Source: Halobaculum sp. MBLA0147
GTDB lineage: Archaea; Halobacteriota; Halobacteria; Halobacteriales; Haloferacaceae
Assembly (NCBI RefSeq): GCF_041361345.1
Contig: NZ_JBGKAD010000001.1
Coordinates: forward strand, 2,852,001 to 2,916,000
Reading direction: 5' to 3'
DNA: 64,000 bases
Both the position numbers and the translations under genes were made by a program. The notes under the pieces are model-generated. The model made no database searches. It was not told the DNA's origin and worked only from the letters and a program-made list of their open reading frames with translations. Below are positions 59,586-64,000 of this stretch, piece after piece (the stretch's first letter is position 1; every line of letters begins with the position of its first letter).

Positions 59586-60530
59586 TCACTCGTCCGTCCG
59601 TTCGACTGCCGTCGTCGACAACCCTCGATCGACGGTCACTCGCAGCGTCGCGTCTCCTTCCGGTGCGTCGAACGACACGGCGAGTCGAGGCGGGTCGCGT
59701 CGCTCTACGGTGACCGTCCCGGTCTCGAAGAGGGCTCGGACGGACTCACGCTCGACTCCGTGGTCGGTGGCGAACGCGACGACCGGCTCCGCCCGGAGTA
59801 GTGCGGCGGTCACGCTCCCCCAGAACACCGTCTCACAGCGAGAGCACCCGAACACGGCGACCGGTTCGTCGGGGTCGGCGACTCGCTGCGCGGCGTCGAG
59901 TGACTCCCCGGTGGCTGGGTGGCGATCTGGGGTCCCGAACTGCACTTCGCGATCCATCGCCCCCCAGCAACGGAAGCAGACGCCCCTCATCCCCCACTCC
60001 GTGTCGTTGAGCAGGTCGCGAACGGCGATGTCGACGACTGCGTCGATCTCTCGACCGACCGCGGCACCCGACGGTAGTGTCGTCCCCAAGACGATCCCGT
60101 GCTCGTCGCACACGACTCGAATCCACCCGCGTTCGTGAATCGCAGTGAGACTCCCGCCACACGTCGGGCACACGTCGTCGATCTCCCCAGTCAGTCGTCG
60201 GTCGTCCCCGCCGTACCGCCCGGCGAGCACGGCGTCGACGATCTCCAGCCCACTGTTGGTGAGAACGTACGTTCCGTCGTCCTCGTAGACGTACGTGCCG
60301 ACGAGCTTCTCGAGGTGGTAGTTGAACGTGCCGGCGTCGTCGACACCGACTGCTCGTCGGAGTTCTGCGAACCGCAACCCGGACGGCCGCCAGTTCTCGC
60401 GCCGCTCGTCTGCGAGGACTCTGAGCGTCTCCAGTCGCGTCTCGTCGGCCAGTAGCGCGAAGTGGTCGGGGGCTCCCCTGCCGGTGTCGTCTCCCGACGA
60501 CGCCCCGTCGGTCCGGTCGGAACCAGTCAC
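59586..60530 (-). CDS. Winged-helix regulator with zinc-ribbon domain (paralogue of the 20999 gene)
   Basis: 314 residues from GTG 60530. Winged helix: F-A-L-L-A-D-E-T-R-L-E-T-L-R-V-L, F-N-Y-H-L-E-K-L-V-G. Zinc-ribbon cysteines: C-P-T-C, C-D-E-H, C-F-R-C and C-S-R-C. The plan is the same as for the gene at 20999 but without repeat tails. TATA-like tttatgtgga (60551-60560) is 24 nt upstream. It is divergent from an ABC-2 type transporter at 60694, so that transporter is its most likely target. Confidence 0.8.
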   Translation of the reverse strand: MTGSDRTDGASSGDDTGRGAPDHFALLADETRLETLRVLADERRENWRPSGLRFAELRRAVGVDDAGTFNYHLEKLVGTYVYEDDGTYVLTNSGLEIVDAVLAGRYGGDDRRLTGEIDDVCPTCGGSLTAIHERGWIRVVCDEHGIVLGTTLPSGAAVGREIDAVVDIAVRDLLNDTEWGMRGVCFRCWGAMDREVQFGTPDRHPATGESLDAAQRVADPDEPVAVFGCSRCETVFWGSVTAALLRAEPVVAFATDHGVERESVRALFETGTVTVERRDPPRLAVSFDAPEGDATLRVTVDRGLSTTAVERTDE

Positions 60531-60660
60531 AGGGACTCGACGGTCGCCCGTCCACATAAACGGTGTACACGGGACCCACGATCACTGAAGACCGGACACG
60601 GGTGCGACGACGATCGGGCGCGAACCTGTCGGGCGAGTTACTGGATACGTCTCCAAGAAA

Positions 60661-60670
60661 CGCTTAATCC
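60661..60670 (+). promoter_or_regulatory. TATA box of the ABC-2 transporter operon
   Basis: cgcttaatcc lies 24-33 nt before GTG 60694; it supports the GTG start and a leaderless transcript. Confidence 0.55.
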
Positions 60671-60693
60671 GGTTCCTGCCCTCTCCGACACTC

Positions 60694-61746
60694 GTGACCG
60701 ACGACGACAGGTGTCGACGAACGACCGGAAGAGACAGTGAACCGCTCCTCTCTGTCGACGGCCTGACGAAGCGGTACGAGACCGACGACGGCAGCGTCAC
60801 CGCGGTCGACGACGTCTCGTTCGCCGTCGAGTCGGGGTCGGTCGTCGGCCTGCTCGGGCCGAACGGTGCCGGGAAGACGACGACGATCAAGTGTTGTCTC
60901 GGGTTGGTGGAGCCGACGGCCGGGCGGATTCGAATCGGTGGCGTGGACCCGACCCGAGCGTCGCGAGCGACGTACCGGCACGCCGGCGCCGTCTTGGAGG
61001 GGGCACGGAACGTCTACTGGCGGCTCACCGTCCGCGAGAACCTCCGGTTCTTCACGGGACTCCAGGGACTCCACCCGGACGACAGACGGGAGCGTCACGA
61101 AGGCCTGTTGGAGACGCTCGGCCTGTCGACGAAGGCGGACACCGTCGCGAACACGCTGTCGAGGGGGATGCAACAGAAGCTGAGCATCGCCTGCACACTC
61201 GCCCGCGACACACCGCTCGTGTTCCTGGACGAACCGACGCTCGGACTCGACGTGTCGGCGGCGCGTGATCTCTGTGCGGAGTTGTCCAGACTCGCCGCCG
61301 AGGAGGACCGTGCCGTGGTCGTCTCCAGCCACGACATGGACGTCGTCCGGCGACTGTGTGATCGCGTGGTCGTCTTCGACGGTGGACGTGTCGTCGTCGA
61401 CCGACCGGTCGACTCGCTGTTGCGACTGTTCCGTCGACAGGCGTACCGCATCCGACTCGCGTCGGCTGGCACCGCCGAGTCGGCGCTCTCGGCGTTCGAG
61501 ACCGAGTGGTCGGCGGACACGGTCGAGGTGACGGTCGAGGAACCGGACGCGGTGTACGACCTCGTCGCAGCGCTGGAGCGTGCCGGTGCGACGATCGAGT
61601 CGATGGAGTCGATCGAACCGGACCTCGAGACGGTCTTCCTCGAACTGACGGCGGGGGACGGCACGGGAGGCGGAGACGCCGCGTCGACGACTCGGGCGAC
61701 CGACGACGAGACGACCGTGCCCGTCGCGAGTGGGAGGTCCCGATGA
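60694..61746 (+). CDS. ABC-2 type transporter ATP-binding protein
   Basis: 350 residues from GTG 60694. Walker A G-P-N-G-A-G-K-T-T-T, Q-loop region, signature L-S-R-G-M-Q-Q-K (variant of LSGGQ), Walker B L-V-F-L-D-E-P-T-L-G-L-D and the H-loop S-S-H-D. The domain after about residue 225 is typical of DrrA/CcmA-like exporters. It powers the permease encoded next (ATGA overlap). The N-terminus R-C-R-R-T-T is short and polar. Substrate unknown: drug, lipid or polysaccharide are all possible. Confidence 0.9.
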   Translation: MTDDDRCRRTTGRDSEPLLSVDGLTKRYETDDGSVTAVDDVSFAVESGSVVGLLGPNGAGKTTTIKCCLGLVEPTAGRIRIGGVDPTRASRATYRHAGAVLEGARNVYWRLTVRENLRFFTGLQGLHPDDRRERHEGLLETLGLSTKADTVANTLSRGMQQKLSIACTLARDTPLVFLDEPTLGLDVSAARDLCAELSRLAAEEDRAVVVSSHDMDVVRRLCDRVVVFDGGRVVVDRPVDSLLRLFRRQAYRIRLASAGTAESALSAFETEWSADTVEVTVEEPDAVYDLVAALERAGATIESMESIEPDLETVFLELTAGDGTGGGDAASTTRATDDETTVPVASGRSR

Positions 61747-62516
61747 GTCTCGCGGAGACGTACGCGATGGTGCACGTCGTCTTCGAGAAGGAGGTGGCAC
61801 TCTTGCGACGGTACTGGTTGAACACGCTGTCGAACGTGGCGACGACGTACGTGATGTTCCTGTTGTTGTTCCTCGGCGGACAGTCCGTGGCACCCGCGAC
61901 CCTCGACGACAGCCTCGCAGGCGTCATCGTCGGCTTCTTCGTCTGGTCGCTCTCGTGGAGTGCCTTCCAGGGGCCGGCACAGACGATCACGAGAGAGGCG
62001 AGTTGGGGGACGCTAGAGCAGTTGTACGCGAGTCCACTCCCGTTCCGGACGGTGTTGTCGGCCGAGGTGTTCGCCGGCCTCCTGGTGAACACGATCACGA
62101 GCGGACTCCTGTTGCTCGCGATGATGGTGACGACCGGACGGTATCTGACGCTGGACCTCCTCACGGTCGTCCCACTGACCGTCGCGACGGTCGTGCCCGT
62201 CGTCGGATTGGGTCTCGCCGCCGGCGGCCTCGCACTGCTGTACAAGCGGATCAGCCAGTTGTTCCTGCTCGTCCAGTTCTGCTTCCTCGTCGCAGTCGCG
62301 ATCCGTGGCCGCGGGCTCGTTCGACTGCTCCCGCTGAACCTCGGAACGGCCCTCCTCACGCGAACGATGGCGGACGGGGAGCCACTGTCGGCGATGCCGG
62401 TCGCCGAACTGGGACTGCTCGTCGGGAAGGCGGTCGGGTTCCTCGTCGTCGGAGGTGTCGTGTTCGGGTACTGCCTCCGTGTCGCGCGCCGACGTGGCGT
62501 CCTGGGACACTACTGA
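61743..62516 (+). CDS. ABC-2 type transporter permease
   Basis: 257 residues, six membrane helices: M-F-L-L-L-F-L-G-G, G-V-I-V-G-F-F-V-W-S-L-S-W, and so on. G-T-L-E-Q-L-Y-A-S-P-L-P-F-R-T-V-L is the ABC-2 cytoplasmic coupling motif. It starts with ATG 61743, overlapping the ATPase gene. Last gene of a two-gene operon; control may come from the divergent regulator at 59586-60530. Confidence 0.88.
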   Translation: MSLAETYAMVHVVFEKEVALLRRYWLNTLSNVATTYVMFLLLFLGGQSVAPATLDDSLAGVIVGFFVWSLSWSAFQGPAQTITREASWGTLEQLYASPLPFRTVLSAEVFAGLLVNTITSGLLLLAMMVTTGRYLTLDLLTVVPLTVATVVPVVGLGLAAGGLALLYKRISQLFLLVQFCFLVAVAIRGRGLVRLLPLNLGTALLTRTMADGEPLSAMPVAELGLLVGKAVGFLVVGGVVFGYCLRVARRRGVLGHY

Positions 62517-62623
62517 GCCGACGGCCCGCCCGTTCCGTCCGGCGCCGCCGAGTCACCGACACGTCCACTCCGTCTCGGCTCGGGCCCGTCGACGACCGGT
62601 CGACCCTCCCGCCGAGGGGGTGA

Positions 62624-64000
62624 TCACGACGACTCCGTCTCGATCTCGAACCGCGCGCCGCCGTCCGCGGACTCTCCGACCGACACCGTCCAGCCGTGTG
62701 CCTCGACGGTGTCGGCGACGATCGAGAGCCCGAACCCGGTCCCCGCCTCGCTCGTCGAGAACCCGTGTTCGAGCACTCGATCGCGGTCCGCTGGGTCGAT
62801 CCCGGGGCCGTCGTCTGCGACCGCGAACCCCGACCGGCCGTCCGACAGCGGCGCGACCGTCACCGTCACCGCGCCCGGCGAGTGGTCCACGGCGTTGCGG
62901 AACAGGTTCTCGAAGACGCGTGCGAGCCGACTCCGGTCGCCGGTCACCTCACCGAGGCCGTCGTCGACGACGAGCGTGGCGTCGGTCGTGTCGACGTACC
63001 CCCACGCCTCGCGGGCCAGCGCCGCCACGGACACCGGTTCCGGATCCTCGACCGCCGCACCACCGCGTGCGAGTGCGAGTAAGTCGTCGATCAGTCGCCC
63101 GATCCGGTCGTGAGCGTCCGCGACGGGCTCGAGGTGCTCCGTCTCCCCGGTGTCGCGAGCCACCTCGAGGTAGCCGTCGGCGACCGACAGGGGGTTCCGG
63201 AGGTCGTGTGCGACGACACTGGCGAACTCGTCGAGGCGTTCGTTCTGACGCCGGAGCTCCGCCTCCCGCTCGACGCGCCGCAGCGCCGCCTCCACGCTCG
63301 CCCCGAGCAGGCGGAACAGGTCGACCTCCGTCTGCGAGAACTCCCGGCGGTCGACGGTCCCGGTCGACAACAGCCCGTACTCGCCGAGTGGTACCTGCAC
63401 CTCGCTGCGCAGTGCCGTGTCCTCGGCGTACGTCCCAGAGGTCTCGTCGAGTTCGGTCCACACGCGGACCTCGCCCGACTCGAACGCCTCGTGGGCCAGA
63501 CTCTCGCCGGGTTCGAACGCCGGCAACTCGCCGAACAGTTCCCGCGTCCGGTCGGTCGCCGCCACCGGGAGGAGGCGGTCGGTTCGCTCGTCGTACCGTC
63601 GCAGGACGGTCAACTCGAGGTCGAGCACTTCCTCGGCGGCCGCGACGGCGGCCTCGCCGACGGCAGCCACGGACTCGGAGTCGTTGAGTTCCCGACCGAC
63701 GAACTGGAGGTCTCGGAGGCGCGCCTCGAACTCCTTGCGCTCGGTGATGTCGGTCACGACGGCGATGACACTCTCGACGGTGCCGTCGTCGGTCGTGATC
63801 GGTGCCGCCGACAGCAACACGTCCACTCGACCGCCGTCGCGGCGTGTCGCGCGCGTCTCGACGGCACGGACGCGCTCGCCCTCGAACGCTCGTTCGAAGT
63901 ACGTCGCCACGGTGTCACCGCCCGCAGCCTCCGTCAGCGGGTTCGGGCCGCCGACGACGGCGTCGCGCTCCCACCCGAACACCGACTCGGCGGCGCGGTT
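62624..64000 (-). CDS. PAS-GAF sensor histidine kinase, N-terminus beyond window
   Basis: Partial: open to the end of the window, 458 codons visible. In order: PAS domain (N-R-A-A-E-S-V-F-G-W, V-I-A-V-V-T-D-I-T-E-R), short linker helix, GAF domain (about 85-225), HisKA with phosphoacceptor V-V-A-H-D-L-R-N-P-L-S, and HATPase with N-box F-E-N-L-F-R-N-A-V-D-H-S, G1 D-D-G-P-G-I-D and G2 G-F-G-L-S-I-V. Signals sensed are unknown. No response regulator is adjacent within the window; haloarchaeal kinases are often orphans. No transmembrane helix in the visible part. Confidence 0.9.
   Translation of the reverse strand, partial: NRAAESVFGWERDAVVGGPNPLTEAAGGDTVATYFERAFEGERVRAVETRATRRDGGRVDVLLSAAPITTDDGTVESVIAVVTDITERKEFEARLRDLQFVGRELNDSESVAAVGEAAVAAAEEVLDLELTVLRRYDERTDRLLPVAATDRTRELFGELPAFEPGESLAHEAFESGEVRVWTELDETSGTYAEDTALRSEVQVPLGEYGLLSTGTVDRREFSQTEVDLFRLLGASVEAALRRVEREAELRRQNERLDEFASVVAHDLRNPLSVADGYLEVARDTGETEHLEPVADAHDRIGRLIDDLLALARGGAAVEDPEPVSVAALAREAWGYVDTTDATLVVDDGLGEVTGDRSRLARVFENLFRNAVDHSPGAVTVTVAPLSDGRSGFAVADDGPGIDPADRDRVLEHGFSTSEAGTGFGLSIVADTVEAHGWTVSVGESADGGARFEIETESS

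Noticed and set aside
1-64000. Prophage, insertion sequence or replication origin
   Set aside because: No transposase, integrase, Orc1/Cdc6 or terminal inverted repeats were recognised.

Overview
The window is chromosomal DNA of an extreme halophilic archaeon (class Halobacteria). Evidence: very high GC; acidic proteins; leaderless genes with an archaeal TATA-like box about 25 nt before the start codon; many twin-arginine (Tat) signals; and lineage markers such as the NAD-dependent glucose-6-phosphate dehydrogenase Azf, CheF, archaeal proteasome beta, CofD, aMBF1, the archaeal GluRS/GlyRS and DUF5790/DUF5812-type proteins. The species cannot be fixed from sequence alone. Genes are dense, about 67 in 64 kb. 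I recognise no rRNA, tRNA, CRISPR array, intact insertion sequence or replication origin.

Layout. 0-6.7 kb: truncated PQQ-propeller lipoprotein, membrane hydrolase, sulfite-oxidase-like molybdoenzyme, a palindrome-rich spacer, pgi, small proteins and a TetR regulator. 7-11 kb: secF-secD and a Brp/Blh carotene dioxygenase. 11-16.4 kb: rnhB, a VTE3-like quinone methyltransferase, a pilin-like gene without a stop, DUF309, a second PQQ propeller and a MazF/PemK-like toxin with a winged-helix partner. 16.5-23 kb: azf, mptD-like aldolase, a CRTAC1 repeat protein fused by overlap to a repeat-bearing winged-helix regulator, and a proteasome beta subunit. 23-28.5 kb: ABC exporter, gltX, MaoC hydratase, VapBC. 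28.5-32.1 kb: a four-gene overlapping cofactor cassette, cofD / DUS-like / CitG-like / DUF447. 32.3-36.2 kb: nucleoside phosphorylase, HPP-Usp fusion, secY standing alone. 36.5-43.2 kb: a dipeptide ABC operon (SBP, two permeases, two ATPases). 43.3-64 kb: EamA exporter, cystathionine synthase/lyase, aMBF1, AlaX, acyl-CoA dehydrogenase, winged-helix regulator with a DUF7521-type pair, CBS protein, glyS, polyprenol kinase-like protein, CheF, mdh, a ten-cysteine Tat-exported peptide, SDR, upp, regulator plus ABC-2 transporter, and a truncated sensor kinase.

Genes that work together: central carbon (pgi, azf, mdh), protein export (secF, secD, secY with many Tat substrates), translation (gltX, glyS, alaX), coenzymes (cofD cassette, mptD-like, quinone methyltransferase) and peptide uptake. 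The most unusual features are the cofactor cassette, the cysteine-rich exported peptide, a TetR-type palindrome at a promoter with no obvious gene, and a recurring pattern of short tandem repeats (22-43 bp periods) at gene boundaries.
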